Assembly (NCBI GenBank): GCA_946406115.1
Contig: OX291548.1
Span: 10,714,373 to 10,778,372, forward strand
Length of the DNA: 64,000 bases
DNA from: Apoda limacodes
Taxonomy: Eukaryota > Arthropoda > Insecta > Lepidoptera > Limacodidae
Direction of reading: 5' to 3'
The notes under the pieces were generated by a model that had not been told where the DNA came from, made no database searches, and was given only the letters and a program-made list of their open reading frames with translations. Position numbers and translations under genes: made by a program. Below, piece by piece: positions 11,101-21,871 of the stretch (position 1 is its first letter; the number at the start of each line of letters is the position of its first letter).

Positions 11101-14100
11101 TGATCAAGAAAGAAGTTATTAGATTTCTGAAGGGTCGGCAACGCGCAAGTGATACCCCTGGTGTTGCAAGCGTCCATAGGCTACGGTGACCGCTTACCAT
11201 CAGGCTGACCGTAAGCTTGTTTGCCACCTTAGTGGTATAAAAAAAAAAAAAATTTTAGAATTGAATATATAACCTTATATTCTGTGAAGATTTCAAGTAT
11301 CTACTTGTTGCCGTTATCAATATCGAGCGAAAACAAGCAAAAAAATCACGTTTATTGTATGGAAGTCCCCTTAAATATTTGTCTTATTTTTATTTAATTG
11401 TTTATTTTAAAAGTGAATATATAAACTAATATTATGTGAATAGTTCAAGAATCTACCTGTTGCCGTTTTCAATATCGAGCAAAAACAAGCAAAAAAAATC
11501 ACGCTTATAGTATGTGAGCCCCCTTAAATATTTATTGTATTCTTTTTTTTAGTATTTGTTGTTATAATAGAATATATATTGCAATAGAAATACATCTTCT
11601 GTAAAAAATTCAACTGTCTTACTATCACACTTCATGAGATACAGCCTGGTAACAGACGGACAGACAGACAGACAGCGGAGTCTTAGTAATAGGATCCCCT
11701 TTTTACCCCTGTGTACGGAACCCAAAAAAAGGTTAAGGGTAAAAAGGCAAAAGTTTACTTTTAGAATAAAAACTATTACAATTATACAAAAGGCGAATTT
11801 ATCACTATAGGGATCTCTCCAAGATTTGAAATCAGTAGTGAATGTTCGAGTTTAGGCGCATTTAATTAAGAACTTAATATACCTAAGAGAGATCATCTAC
11901 AAGGTACAAGAAAAAAAGATTCATAAAAAATACATATACATACTTACACACATATATATATGTATATATATATATATATGTATATATATACATATACATA
12001 AACAGAGTTCAAATAGATCTAAGTTTTAAAATAAATTATATATTCGTTACAGGTGCAGGATTTGGTGTAATGATACCAGTTAGTTTCACAGCATTTAATT
12101 GTTATTTTACAAAGAGAAAAACTGCAATGATGAGTGCGAATCAGGCCATGAGCAGCATAGCTTCTATTACGTTTCCTATGTTGGTAACCTTTATGCTGTC
12201 GGAATACGGATTTAGGTGGACTCTAGCATTGATCATGGCAGTTGACTTGCATCTGCTGTTCGCTATGGTAGTGATGCATCCCGTTGAGTGGCATATGGTC
12301 AAAGCTATACAGGACATATACAAAATAGGTATTTTTTCTAATTTCTGCTGCTAAGTATGATATTTTATAGGATTCTTCCATTTAAACCCCGTTGAAATTT
12401 GTCATAGAGAAAATTTAACAGTTGAAAACTTAGATCAGGTGCATGACAAAGGTTTTTTAATAATTTAGAAAGTAAAGTTAAAATTAGTCATAAAGTTTGT
12501 TTTGTTGTTACATAATTGTTAAGTAACATAAAACTTTAATAATTTTAGAAAGTAAAGTCAAAATTAGTCATAAAGTTTGTTTTGTTGTTACATAATTGTT
12601 AAATAACATAAAACTTTAATAATGTAGAACGTAAAGTTAAAATTAGTCATAAACTTTGTTTTGTTGTTACATAATTGTTAAATAACATAAAACTTTAATA
12701 ATTTAGAAAGTAAAGTTAAAATTTGACATAAAGTTTGTTTAGAAAACAAATGTATACGAGTAAACAGATGGAAATATCAAACAGCGTTGTTTTTACAGCT
12801 GTAAAAAATATTCTAAATTTTAATGATTTTGTCGTATGAAGACTAAGCCACTACAATTTCCAGATGAATGTGTAAAATACGACGATCCTTTTGAAAAATT
12901 AAAAGAAGAGCAGAGAGAAGCAGCTGTTAAAATGTTACGAGTGGACAGTGTTGTGGAAATCAAACAAGATAAATATGAGAAGCGATATGTATCTTTTCAA
13001 AAAAGTATTATGTAAGTGGTTTTTTTTTCCGTCCGTCCGAGCTAAATTTGGTTATCACCGTGAGTTTCCTAGGGCAACTCGACAGTTTGTCACGGCAACT
13101 ACTTGATTGTAGTAAAGAAGTTTTTCTCTGCAACTACTTTAATATATTATTAAAGTTTGTCCCTGTAACTACTTGATTATAGTAAGAAAGTTCGTCCCTG
13201 CAACACTTGATTATAGTAAGAAAGTTCATCCCTGCAACACTTGATTATAGTAAGAAAGTTTGTCCCTGCAACTACTTGATTATAGTTATTAAGTTTGTCC
13301 CTGCAACTACTTGATTATAGTAAGAAAATAATGTCCCTGCAATTTCTTGATTATAGTAAGATAGTTTGTCCCTGCAACTACTTAATTATAGTAATAAAGT
13401 TTGTCCCTGCAACTACTTGATTATAGTTATAAAGTTTGACCCTGCAACTACTTGCTTATAGTAAGAAAGTTTGTCCCTGCAACTACTTGATCATAGTAAA
13501 AAGTTGTCCCTGCAACTACTTAATTATAGTTATAAAGTTTGTCCCTGCAACTACTTGATTATAGTGTGGTGTTTGTCACGGACACTACTGGATTATAGTA
13601 AGAATTTTATCACGGTAATTACTTGATTAGATATTAAGAAAGTTTGTAACGGAAACTACTTGATTATTATAAGAATTTTTATCACGGTAATCTAATCTTA
13701 TACCTTTTAACGAGCAATTCTTGTAAATATATTTATAATCTGAATCTCGGAAACAGCTCCAATGATTTTCGGGGGCGATAAATCGTTCAAGCTAGGTTTT
13801 ATGTTTAGAAATCGTCGTTTTATCCGTGTTTTCAGGCAATGATAAACTGACAAATATGCCTTCCTGACATCGATTGGCGAGTATTAATACTATTTTTTTA
13901 CCGACACAACAACACTGAAGCTACTTGACAATAGATGACGTTGCCGAAGCTCCTTGACAGTAGGTACTTACTTGATTATATTAAGAAAGTTTGTCACGTA
14001 AGCTACTTAATTATGGTAAGAAAGTTTGTCAAGGCAACTAATTAATTAAAGTAAGTAAGTGGCTATAAGCTATTGCTGTAATTATAGTTCGCTCGCGCAG

Positions 14101-17100
14101 AAAACGGTTATTGTTATTCTGGTGGGAACTTTTGTATTTTTCGGGTTCTCCAATTCTTTAACTATCTCTGTCTATAATCTGTTGCCCCATTGCGACGTGA
14201 AGAAAGGATATACAATCAAAGAAAAAAAGTCATTTTCGCATTTTAAATATTCGTATGGATATTTTGGGTAATTAGCCAGCAAAGATGACTTATACTACTA
14301 GATTCGTGTCCGAAACAACATCAAACGGAGTATTGCGAGCCATTTTGCTATCAAATTCTGTGTAAATCAGCAAATACGACTATAATTTTTACATCTGCGT
14401 GCGTAGTTTCGGTGTTACCAATCTTAACGTTACTTCCCCAAATTGGGGAAGTTCTTATTTTTATTCGGTTCTAAAATTTATTTTCGCTTTTGCACATTGC
14501 ATATATTTAGATAGAACGTAAACCTTTCTACGAAGGTAGCATTCCGTTGACCATGGCCATGTAATGGATGTTAAAACCTTAAAGTAGGTTCCAAATATTG
14601 TATACTAGAGTGCTAAAATATAGATGGATGCACAAAATAAAACTGTCCTTCTCTTCTGTCTCCGCCGTGTTCGTTATTCATAGGTCCGGTCATGTGACAA
14701 TAGCCGTGTTTTGTTGACAAGATTTTTTTAACATAGAAAGCAATCGCATCACAGAGCCATTGAAATCGTTTTGTTCGCCAAATTTCAACAAACAAAATAG
14801 CTGTTTAATTTAAAAAAAAAATCCACTGTTCTATCTCCTGAGCTTGTGCAGCCAATGCGTTAGAGCGCATTCATTCTTGGTCAACAGATAGATCAAATGC
14901 GCGTATAGAGAGCATAGAGCGCATTCAATGCGTAAATATTAGAATAATTACTAAATTTCTCTTGCGTAAGCGATGTTGCTGATAGTTAGAGCGGCCGCGC
15001 GGAACCGCAAGAATCGGATCACAGTGCTATTGTTTAAATATGTACAATTTTCTCAATTAATATTTTTTATAAATTTCATACTCATCAGTGTTCTGTAAGT
15101 TACAGCCAAAATTTAAGCCCTCTAAAAATTTTAGTTTTTGCTTTTATATTTCTATTATTAGTTAGGAAACCTGCCTATATAATACATATTCTGAGAAAAT
15201 TTAAGGCTTTGTCTACTTCAAGCTCTTTAATGGTCAGCGCAGGCTTAGCAATAGGGCTCCGTTGGGACCCCTCGGGTAAGGAAAAGATTACGGATTATTT
15301 TAATCTCAATTTACATAGTAAATGTTAAGATTATATATATATGGTATTTAGGAATTAATTAATAAAATTAAAATGTTTTAGTATAACATTTTATTAGTTT
15401 TCAAAAGAAAATTAAACAAAAATCATTATAAGTACATTATATTTGTTTTTCTTAAGACCTCATAAGTCTATCGTTGTAATTGAATAACTTTTGTAACTGT
15501 TGGACGTCTCAGAATATTACAAAAACTATGCAAATAACACTCAGTTTAACTCGTAGTGCTTAGTAAAAATACAAAGTAATTTAATTTATAAAATCAAGAT
15601 TAAATGCACCCGTCTAGCTGTGCGTGCGCCTTTGACTGACCAAGTAGGGGGCGCTGGCACATGACAATAAGACAGCCCTATAATTTTACACACCCAATGC
15701 CGCGTCTGAGTACACCGTCTTGCTAAAAGTACCTAGTATTAGGTAATTAAAGTTGAAATTTTATATAAGTAGTCCAAAGTGTAACGTTACAGTTCGTTGC
15801 AAAGAGAAGATATTTTTACAAACTATTAACGTATTTGGTAGGTTATAAAATATATGATACTACTTATTCTATTGATGTTTGCATCTGACGGTTATGTTTT
15901 TTTCTATTTAAACACTAGACTTTGACGTAAACGGCAAGTACCTGAAAAGTACTTGCCGGATCTCGGATCGGCTCGTTTTGTGTGCGTGAACACGGTATCT
16001 AGTCATCTTTGGTTGCCAGTTAAGTATTTTTGAAATGTGTGTGTCACAGAATCAAAGGTAATTTACAACTGACTGGCCATCCAGTATACCATAAAAATGT
16101 TTAATAATTAAAATTTAATTCACTTATTAGACATTATCAATTAACTTATCACCAAATTAGTTTATTTTATCTCTTTGCTGGATCTGGACTGGATGGCTGG
16201 ACTATTTGATCAGACGGACGTACTCAATCGAGAATGAGTGGAGTATTGATATACCCTAACCATGTTCTTCCATTATTACCTGTAGAGAAGGTCATGTAAA
16301 CGAAAATTGTCGCTATCTATATTTTAGTGGCAAATTGACAATTTACTAAAATTGGACCTTTTAACCCAATCTATTATGAGTTGTTTTTTTTTTTTTAGAA
16401 AAACGATATGTGAAAATGTGGAGCTGACGTTGGTGAAGGACGTAAGATTCATGTGCACTTTAGTGGGTATTGGGTTCACGTTTGTTTCTGACGTCACATA
16501 TTTAGCTATGGAACCCATGCTACTTTTTTCTTATGGATTTTCTAAGGTCAGTACCTAGTCAGTCTTTTAATGACTCAAAGTTAAGTTTGTAAAAAACAGA
16601 TTCCCGAAGGAATAAGGAGACTATCTTTGGAAATGTAAGATATGATAAACGTTCAGTCGTTTATGCGTAGGGTTGCCAGGCGTCCGGATAAAGCCGGACA
16701 CAGTCAGGCTTTTTGGTTGCGTGTCCGGACAAATAAGATGGTGTCCAGCCTGTCCGGCTTTTGTAAGGTTTTTTAAATTTGATCATTTTTTTATGTGGGT
16801 TTCCGCTCCGCCCGCCTTACTTTAAAAAACATTGTCGTGTCTTATACATTAAGACTAAAAAACCGGTCCAGTGCGAGTCAGACTCGAGCACCGAGGGGAC
16901 CGTAAAAGGTCAACTGTTTTGAGGGACAAACTTAACTTTGCCGTTGGACAACTGTTGTCCCAATACTACGACAGAGGTCGCGAGTTTTCAGATTTTTTCC
17001 TTTATGTGTGCGGCTACGTGACATTGCTTCTTGCCAAATTTCATGATTCGAGGTCAACGGGACTGCCCCAAAGGTTTTAATTTACAAGTATAACTGTATT

Positions 17101-20100
17101 TTGGGCATATAAAATAAGTAACTAAAAGCTCTTTTTTTTCTTAGATGCAGGTGGCGACATGTGTGATGGTAGGAGCAGTGGCAGATCTGCTGGCCAGGAT
17201 TTTATTGGCGGTTATTACGTATTTTTACGTTGTCGACAGCCGTATGCTCTTTTTCGCTGGCACTTGTGTCACTGTGTTTCTACGTATCGGTAAGAATCTA
17301 TTAATTTTCATTAGTACTTAACCCTTAGCTAAACCCGGCCCGCTGTTGTTTAAATAAATTAAAACACCCTTACATAGAAATGCAACAATATAAAAATTTC
17401 AAATCAATCCATTGACCAATTTTCAAGTTTTGCAAAAACCATACGGACGAAAATTTTTTATATAATGAAGATTGCTAACTTGCGATCACAGTTTATTTTG
17501 CGTCTTGATGTAAACTAAGGTGGCCACTAGAATTTTCTTTGTCTTTGATACCCTTAATTGCTATCTAAACTATAATTTTTCGTTTTATTCTCTCTCAGAA
17601 AAACTTTTTCTTATACTGTCGTGTAATGTTTGTAATTCACGTTGATAATTATATAACAGTTAGTTGTTTGCTTGTATTTCAGCTTTGGTTTGTTTAGACG
17701 AACTGTGGTATGTATTCGTTGTAACAGCGGTCTCCGGGCTGGTGCGATGCTCTGTCCAAGTGCTGTTTCCACTGGTGCTCGCCACTGCAGCTCCTGACAA
17801 GTTTCCCGCAGCATTGGCATTGCATATCCTGTTTTCAGGAGCTTTAATGTTAATGGGTGATCCGCTAATAGGTAAGAGATCTATTTGTAAATACCTCATT
17901 GCGTGTCGTTTACCGAGAACACTCTAAAACCGAGGCAGAGGCCTTATAGATAGCTTAAAAAATTTTACCAATTTAGATTGGCCCAGCGCGTTTGACTATG
18001 GCCTAAGCCTTCTTTAGGGGTTTTTACGGAGACACCCTCTATAGGAACAAACAACGTCTAAAGCAACATCATCTCAGTTTTAGCCATTCTGATATATGAT
18101 ATTGGTAAAACCTGTCTAATTTATTTAGTTGGGTGCGTCATAAAGAACTTGAAGAAATGGCTTGGATTGGCACAGTCGGCTAAGACCCCATTTTATAAGG
18201 AATCATTATAAATTAAGGATAAAATTTAAGAAACCGTCGCAGCTCTACCAAAATGCTCATATGCTCAATGATAATTTTATTAGAACTCTCCTAAAAACAA
18301 ATTAATTATAAATAAAAAATATATAATTTTTCCAAAAAAGGCAGTATGTACGGGCAGTTGCAAAACTGCATATAGAATTTCAAAACAAAATAGAATGGCA
18401 AGGCGTAGTCACTCACACACTTAAAGAAATAAAGTAATATGTCTTGTAGAACCTGAGTAATATTAGTTTATTTAATATTTTATATAATAATTTCATTAAG
18501 AAAGTTATCGTATCCGTAGCATAGTGGATCGACGTATCAGATCTTAATAAGTGTACTCAGTGCAATGCAGGTTGTGGATTCGAATCTCACCTTATGTCTT
18601 TCTTTTTGTTTTTGTTACATTTTACGAATTATGAATATTTTGTTCAGTTAAACAGCTTAGACCAATTTTCTAATAGTTTTTAAGATAGATGCGGACACTA
18701 CGTGGGTAGACATTTTATTTTTGTCGTTGCCGATTTGTTTCCGGGGGTGCTTGTGCTGACAAGGTTGTTTGGTGTTTTTATTTAGCTATCAAGTTAGATG
18801 CGATCACTACATAGGTAGCCATTTGTCGTTGTGGATGTGTTACTGCTTGTGTTGACAAGGTTGTTTGGTGTTTTTAAAATTTGCAATGAGACTGGTTTAC
18901 CGTAAGTATTTTGTTTGATGTTAGTGTTATATCATATTTTTTAATACCACACTTTTTTCTAAGTAAATATCTAAAATAATTAAAAAATATAATTCAGTAA
19001 TTTGAAAAATGTTTATTTGAATCTGGTTTTTAGTGGATTACCGTAAAGCGTTGGGTCTCACGCAACCAAGAGGAGGGGAATTTATCAACTCGACCTCGAA
19101 GTAGAATCTCGCGGCACATTGATGCGACTTAAAGAAGATTTATGGTGGAACAATGGTTTCATACCGACTGCTGTGTTTGGGAACATGTTTAACACACACT
19201 GTTCGTCGGTCACAGAAAGCCAGCTAAAAAACCGTTTTTAACTAATACCTTTAAAACAAAATAGATTGTTGTTTGCAAGGAAGTATTTATTTTGACTGGG
19301 ATCACACCTTATTCACCGATGAGAAGTCGTTTGAATCATCTGTAAACGGGAGGGTTTATTTGTGGCGCAGAAATGGAACCCGTTATGCAGAACTAAATGT
19401 AGTCCTAATTTGGAATCTGGATGTATATCACTTAATATGTGGGGTTGGATGACTGCGGCTGGTCCATAGAAAACCTATGGGGTTTGATGGTGCAAAGATG
19501 GGACATGCGAAATGAAAGAACTACACAGTCATTAGAGGCTCACTGTGTAGAAATCTGGGACAATATTAGAGGAACAGATCTGTTCTAATATAGTCGGATC
19601 TATACGGCGGCGTTTGCTTGCTGTAATTGAAAATAATGGAGGTTATATTAAATAGGCGAGTCGGACTGTTGTTGTAGGCGCACGAAGGGTTCCGTACCAT
19701 TATCTATAAAAACGGCAAAATAAATACTTTTGTTGTATTGGAGCCCCCCTTAAATTTTTGTTTTATTTTAATTTCATTATTTATTTTTAAAGTAACTATA
19801 TAACTAAATATTTTGTAAATATTTTAACCGTCTACCTGTTGCCGTTATCAATATCGAGCAAAATCGAGAAAAAAAATCACGTTTGTTGTATTTATTTTAT
19901 TCTGTTTTTTAATATTTGTTGTTATATCGGCAATAAAAATATATATTCTGTGAAAAATTCAACTGTCTAACTATCACGGTTCATGAGATACAGCCGGAGT
20001 CTTAGTTATAGGATTCCGCTAATTACCCTTTGGGTACGGAACCCTATACATAAAGTACTATTTTCTTACAGATATTATTTTACATTTCAATATACTTAAG

Positions 20101-20240
20101 ACATAACATTTTTTTTTTACTTTGATCTTTTTCAAAATATAGCAGCGTTACCGAATAAATGGTGACTTGTATTTTTTTTTATTCTTATGGTTAAGTTTTC
20201 TTTTCATTACGAAAATCAATACATAAGCTATAACCATAGG

Positions 20241-20281
<41 letters not shown>

Positions 20282-21871
20282 GATATATATATATATATAT
20301 ATATATATAGGAAATATATATATATATATATATATAGGAAATATATATATATATATATATATAAAAAGAGACATTTATACGGAACCTTAAATAAAGTACT
20401 ATTTCTCTTACAGATATTTTTTTACATTTCAATATATCTAAGACATCACATATTTTTTTTTACTTTGTTGTTTTTCAAAGTATAGCAGCGTTACCGAATG
20501 AATGGTGACTTGTATTTAGTGGCAGGTGTACAACGGCAATTTCGCTCGAAAACCGCAAATCGATGTAGAATTTAGCCGTTTGGTACTTTAGGGCAAAACA
20601 TTAATATTGAGCCGCAGTACCTCAAAATATTTCCCTTAGCCCCCCCCCCCTATGATTTCGATATAGTCGATTTGTCATGGTATCATCAATTTTTTGTATG
20701 GGATTTAAATATTTTTTTTCAGAAACCCATCGTGTGGGGTATCAAATAAAAGGGCTTGATGAGCCGGTTCTAAAAATATACCACACAATTACCTTTGGTC
20801 TACCTTGTTTCTTAAAATCCAAAAAGTATTTTCAAAACATACCAAGTTTGGGCCCCTCCAGGTAGAAGGCGGCTCAGTTTTTTTCTGTAATATATACCTT
20901 AAATGATATTTTATATCCTCATTTTTAACCCCCTGAAAGCAATTTGGAAAATATTAAAATTAAGTATTTTTTATTTGAATTTTTGAAAATTGCAATGTGA
21001 GACGGTTCCTTAAACTTCAGATCTCTATGAGACTTTATGTAAACTGTAGGACTGTCCCCTGCTGCTTCTGTTTACTGGTGTTATTTAAGTGTATTTAATA
21101 TTCAAAAAAAATACTTAATTTTAAAATAAAATAAAATAAATACCAACACCTAGGTCGCAAGATCCATAATATAATGGACAGGAAAACCCGCACCGTAAAT
21201 CCAAGAAATGCTAAGAACATTTTTTGATAACACTCAGTCTGTTTGCCCGTTCTCCTCGTCGTAACCGAGCAACAAAGCAAGTAACATTTTGCATAGGGAT
21301 CATTAGGCGGTAGAAATATTAATTATGAAACTGTTTCCATTCCCCGAAGATGGGCATGTGATGTGCACTAGAGGCAACACAGTTTCATAATGTTGGAAGT
21401 TGCTTCTTTTAACCAACATTTTATTCCTGCATGAAACAGGTGGGTGAGCCCATCGCCGCAAAAAATATATAGGTGGCATTATATTTATGTTCTATAAATC
21501 AATCTACCAGCAGTACAGTGAACCAAGATAACAAAAGAAATAGAGAGAAGGTGCTTTCTAAGCGCTTTGAATTTTCCCCCCCCCGGGTACGTTTCATACA
21601 TCCGAGTTCAAGGAAATCCCAAAGCTTTCAGTACGGAGTGAGAATTCTGTATATTTATATATTTTGTGCCAGGAGTATCTTATCTTAAGAAGTGGTTATG
21701 GTTAGGGGATGTTATTGATTGCTATCCATTTAACGCATTTAATATTAATTTCCAGGTGTAATTTTCGAAGCTACCGGCAGTTACGTAATATGCTTCCTCG
21801 CAATGGCTTTTTGCTGTTTGGTGTGTGTCGTGCTATGGACTGTAGAATACATTATTTACAAGAGAAAATAG
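1973..21871 (+). CDS. monocarboxylate transporter (SLC16-like, MFS), 5'-partial, 7 exons
   Basis: Exons: 1973-2116, 12053-12328, 12864-13011, 16399-16546, 17145-17289, 17683-17871, 21756-21871. All introns are GT-AG, every phase joins in frame, and the last exon ends in TAG, giving about 387 residues. Family members are proton-linked 12-TM carriers of lactate, pyruvate and related acids in the plasma membrane; some insect members carry other substrates. Visible family marks are VIRG-AGFGVMIP into TM4, the basic loop after TM4 (CYFTKRKTAMMSANQAM), the FRWT turn, a charged TM6-TM7 loop, and near the end DPLIG-VIFEATGSYV, which corresponds to the SLC16 GPLIG..RD.TGSY block. The initiator and TM1-2 must lie before position 1, since family members are usually 450 residues or more. 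Substrate cannot be told from sequence. The gene converges on the P450. Confidence 0.9.
2539..3190 (-). mobile_element. jockey-like non-LTR copy, 5'-truncated
   Basis: On the - strand the open stretch 3111-2620 carries the RT C-terminal region of this family: [57 protein letters not shown]. The poly-A end shows as a T run at about 2540. The 5' part is rearranged and short of catalytic domains, so it is a dead copy in the large MCT intron. Confidence 0.85.
3815..3885 (+). repeat. tRNA-like sequence / SINE head
   Basis: An A-box-like GTGGCGCAGTGATAGG is followed about 40 bases on by a B-box-like GAGTTCGATCC. The T-arm pairs only partly and no acceptor stem closes, so it is a tRNA-derived repeat or pseudogene rather than a tRNA gene. 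Confidence 0.45.
4430..6360. other. unexplained G-poor (+ strand) intronic stretch
   Basis: No exon is recognised. The + strand is strongly depleted in G: 4921-4980 contains 3 G and 20 C. The skew is visible over roughly 4.4-5.3 kb. The phrase CCTACGGAACC recurs at about 4470, 4703 and 4815. A fragment near 6100 (TTTTGTCATGTCCGTCCG) resembles a widespread lepidopteran repeat, so a decayed element is likely. Confidence 0.4.
6860..6887. repeat. (CA)n microsatellite
   Basis: About 13-14 uninterrupted CA units inside the hAT-like element. Confidence 0.95.
7044..7390 (+). mobile_element. TIR-bearing repeat nested in the hAT-like element (short copy)
   Basis: It opens with GAAGTGAAAAC at 7044 and carries the inverse GTTTTCACTTC at 7357-7367, followed by GCCGGCACTCCCGGAGTGCA. 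It shares both ends with a longer copy at 60908-61558, including TCGCGTCAGGTCACGTGTCC and GAGTAGTACAG.GAGGTTGG. It lacks about 300 bp of GC-rich middle. Confidence 0.6.
7520..7640 (+). repeat. dispersed repeat fragment
   Basis: (TAA)n is followed by ACACAGCGCCATCTGGCC and AGCTTGTGTTATGGATACCA, a phrase I recognise as common in lepidopteran genomes; its family is not assigned. Confidence 0.45.
8985..9225 (+). repeat. tandem repeat, ~105-110 bp unit, ~2.2 copies
   Basis: Three occurrences of a GTTGTG(G/C)ACA.GCCGGGGAAGG-like start (8993, 9103, 9207) are separated by similar text containing AAGTG.AAGTCGG and GGGTAAACCGACTGTAATGA. Open frames here are translations of the repeat. Confidence 0.6.
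9757..10075 (+). repeat. RTE/SINE-like 3' module, degenerate
   Basis: It starts with ATTATAAATGTAAAG and has a CTATCACGCTTCAAAAACTG phrase. It ends with ATAACCGAATCGGGGGCGG, the same end sequence as the repeat at 1698-1950. Confidence 0.5.
10359..11723 (+). repeat. palindrome-led dispersed repeat, split by a jockey insertion
   Basis: The left part begins CAAGTGCAAGTCGGACTCGC and GAAGGGTTCTGTACCATTAT. The right part (11246-11723) ends with ATGAGATACAGCC, (GACA)n and GTGTACGGAACCC. The halves are separated by a jockey-like copy at 10490-11245. Within the right half a ~140-bp segment containing ATATCGAGC.AAAACAAGC is duplicated in tandem. Sister copies: 19656-20045, 29491-29730, 41897-42312, 47724-48265. 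Confidence 0.65.
10490..11245 (+). mobile_element. jockey-like non-LTR copy, 5'-truncated
   Basis: It starts abruptly at AAGAAAACTCCATTC, inside the RT C-terminal part, and encodes [34 protein letters not shown] and RNFLPRTLK. It ends with a family-typical TTAGTGGTAT and an A run. A stop replaces the L of LKLWNELP and the region near 10665-10720 is scrambled. It is a dead copy nested in the dispersed repeat. Confidence 0.9.
11941..12000. repeat. (TA)n microsatellite
   Basis: TATATA runs with occasional G or C, ending 52 bases before the MCT exon at 12053. Confidence 0.9.
12053..12328 (+). CDS. MCT exon: TM4-TM6
   Basis: It follows a 9.9-kb intron and joins in phase with the previous exon (G|GT). 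It encodes the glycine-rich start of TM4, the basic CYFTKRKTAMM loop, TM5, and SEYGFRWTLALIMAV leading into TM6. The donor is AATAG/GTATTT. This is the best-conserved family segment in the visible gene. Confidence 0.9.
12457..12740 (+). repeat. tandem repeat, 79-80 bp unit, ~3.5 copies
   Basis: The landmark TAGAA(A/C)GTAAAG begins at 12466, 12546, 12625 and 12704, giving spacings of 80, 79 and 79. It fills much of the short intron between MCT exons 12053-12328 and 12864-13011. Confidence 0.85.
12864..13011 (+). CDS. MCT exon: cytoplasmic TM6-TM7 loop
   Basis: The acceptor is CAATTTCCAG and the donor is TTAT/GTAAGT. The 49 codons are strongly charged (KLKEEQREAAVKM, VEIKQDKYEKRY) with no hydrophobic stretch, as expected of the central cytoplasmic loop. 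It is placed by phase continuity (1 in, 2 out) between the TM6 and TM7 exons rather than by motif. A minisatellite starts 70 bases after the donor. Confidence 0.75.
13081..13705 (+). repeat. minisatellite, ~35-36 bp unit, ~17-18 copies
   Basis: The unit core is GTTTGTCCCTGCAACTAC plus TTGATTATAGTAAGAAA, with variants (CACGGCAAC, CTTAATTATAG, TATAGTTATAA). Outer units are the most diverged. Decayed units continue at about 13925-14050. It begins 70 bases after an MCT donor site and lies wholly in the following intron. Confidence 0.9.
14060..15114. other. MCT intron, nothing recognised
   Basis: No exon, RNA gene or transposon end was recognised. Short frames here show no domain. Confidence 0.4.
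15115..15290 (+). repeat. 3' part of a palindrome-led dispersed repeat
   Basis: AACCTGCCTATATAATACAT, TCTGAGAAAATTTAAGG and AGCAATAGGGCTCCGTTGGG parallel the 3' half of the copy ending at 48265. Confidence 0.5.
15932..15958. repeat. perfect 10-bp hairpin
   Basis: CGGCAAGTAC (15932-15941) and GTACTTGCCG (15949-15958) with a 7-base loop, in an MCT intron. It has no known role. Confidence 0.7.
16399..16546 (+). CDS. MCT exon: TM7
   Basis: It is preceded by a long T run ending in AG, with donor TCTAAG/GTCAGT. It encodes ENVELTLVKDVRFMCTLVG, where a KD-x-RF-type entry into TM7 is typical of MCTs, then FVSDVTYLAMEPMLLFSYG. It leaves phase 0. Confidence 0.85.
16669..17080 (+). repeat. dispersed repeat fragments between MCT exons
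   Basis: The segment at 16675-16765 contains repeated GTCCGG/CCGGAC words. The segment at 16860-17080 starts CCAGTGCGAGTCAGACTCGA, the palindromic head of a lepidopteran dispersed repeat. Its 69-codon frame is a translation of that repeat. Confidence 0.45.
17145..17289 (+). CDS. MCT exon: TM8-TM9
   Basis: It is phase 0 in, with a T-rich tract and TTAG acceptor, and donor ATCG/GTAAGA. It encodes MVGAVADLLARILLAVITYF, matching the MCT G..D..GR TM8 segment, followed by a further membrane helix. Confidence 0.85.
17683..17871 (+). CDS. MCT exon: TM10-TM11
   Basis: The acceptor is CTTGTATTTCAG and the donor is AATAG/GTAAGA. It encodes a membrane segment (YVFVVTAVSGLVRCSVQVLF), then DKFPAALALHILFSGALMLM and DPLIG, the start of the conserved SLC16 motif completed by the next exon. 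Confidence 0.88.
18508..18596 (+). repeat. tRNA-like sequence / SINE head
   Basis: TCCGTAGCATAGTGGATCG is followed by a T-arm GTGGA-TTCGAAT-CTCAC that pairs at most positions. The distance from A to B box is long and no acceptor stem forms. It is probably a tRNA-derived SINE fragment. Confidence 0.4.
18687..18876 (+). repeat. tandem duplication, ~109 bp and shorter second unit
   Basis: Both units start AGATGCG.(A/T)CACTAC and end with GACAAGGTTGTTTGGTGTTT. Confidence 0.7.
19060..19657 (+). pseudogene. Tc1-like transposase relic
   Basis: Fragments in several frames match the Tc1 family: ISRHIDATKEDLWWNN, then WDHTLFTDEKSFESSVNG (the FTDE catalytic motif) and VYLWRRNG. MWGWMTAAGP is next, then IENLWGLM near 19467, and a C-terminal SIRRRLLAVIENNGGYIKY. 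Stops and frameshifts separate them and part of the catalytic core is deleted, so it is inactive. It ends directly against the dispersed repeat starting at 19656. Confidence 0.75.
19656..20045 (+). repeat. palindrome-led dispersed repeat
   Basis: It begins GCGAGTCGGACT, continues GAAGGGTTCCGTACCATTAT, contains ATGAGATACAGCC and ends TTTGGGTACGGAACCC. Confidence 0.65.
20243..20362. repeat. (AT)n microsatellite with AGGAAA interruptions
   Basis: Three long AT runs are separated by AGGAA. Open frames on both strands read IYIYIY and are artefacts. Confidence 0.95.
20640..20875 (+). repeat. probable dispersed repeat
   Basis: A C run, then TATGATTTCGATATAGTCG, CATCGTGTGGGGTATCAAAT and AAGGGCTTGATGAGC. 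I recognise the phrasing from lepidopteran interspersed repeats; the class is unknown. Confidence 0.4.
21322..21391. repeat. short inverted repeat (mini-MITE-like)
   Basis: ATTATGAAACTGT at 21322 and its inverse ACAGTTTCATAAT ending at 21391 enclose about 45 bases. No clear target duplication was found. Confidence 0.55.
21756..21871 (+). CDS. MCT terminal exon: TM12 and stop
   Basis: The acceptor is AATTTCCAG. It completes the glycine codon and encodes VIFEATGSYVICFLAMAF, a last helix, and a short basic tail YKRK, then TAG at 21869-21871. A weak poly-A signal variant ATTAAA lies at 21935-21940. Confidence 0.88.

Noticed and set aside
13081..13705. Regular array that superficially resembles a CRISPR locus
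   Set aside because: Units are head-to-tail with no unique spacers, and the context is a eukaryotic intron; it is a minisatellite.
20148..20432. 94-codon and 70-codon frames on opposite strands rich in I and Y
   Set aside because: Both are translations of an (AT)n microsatellite.
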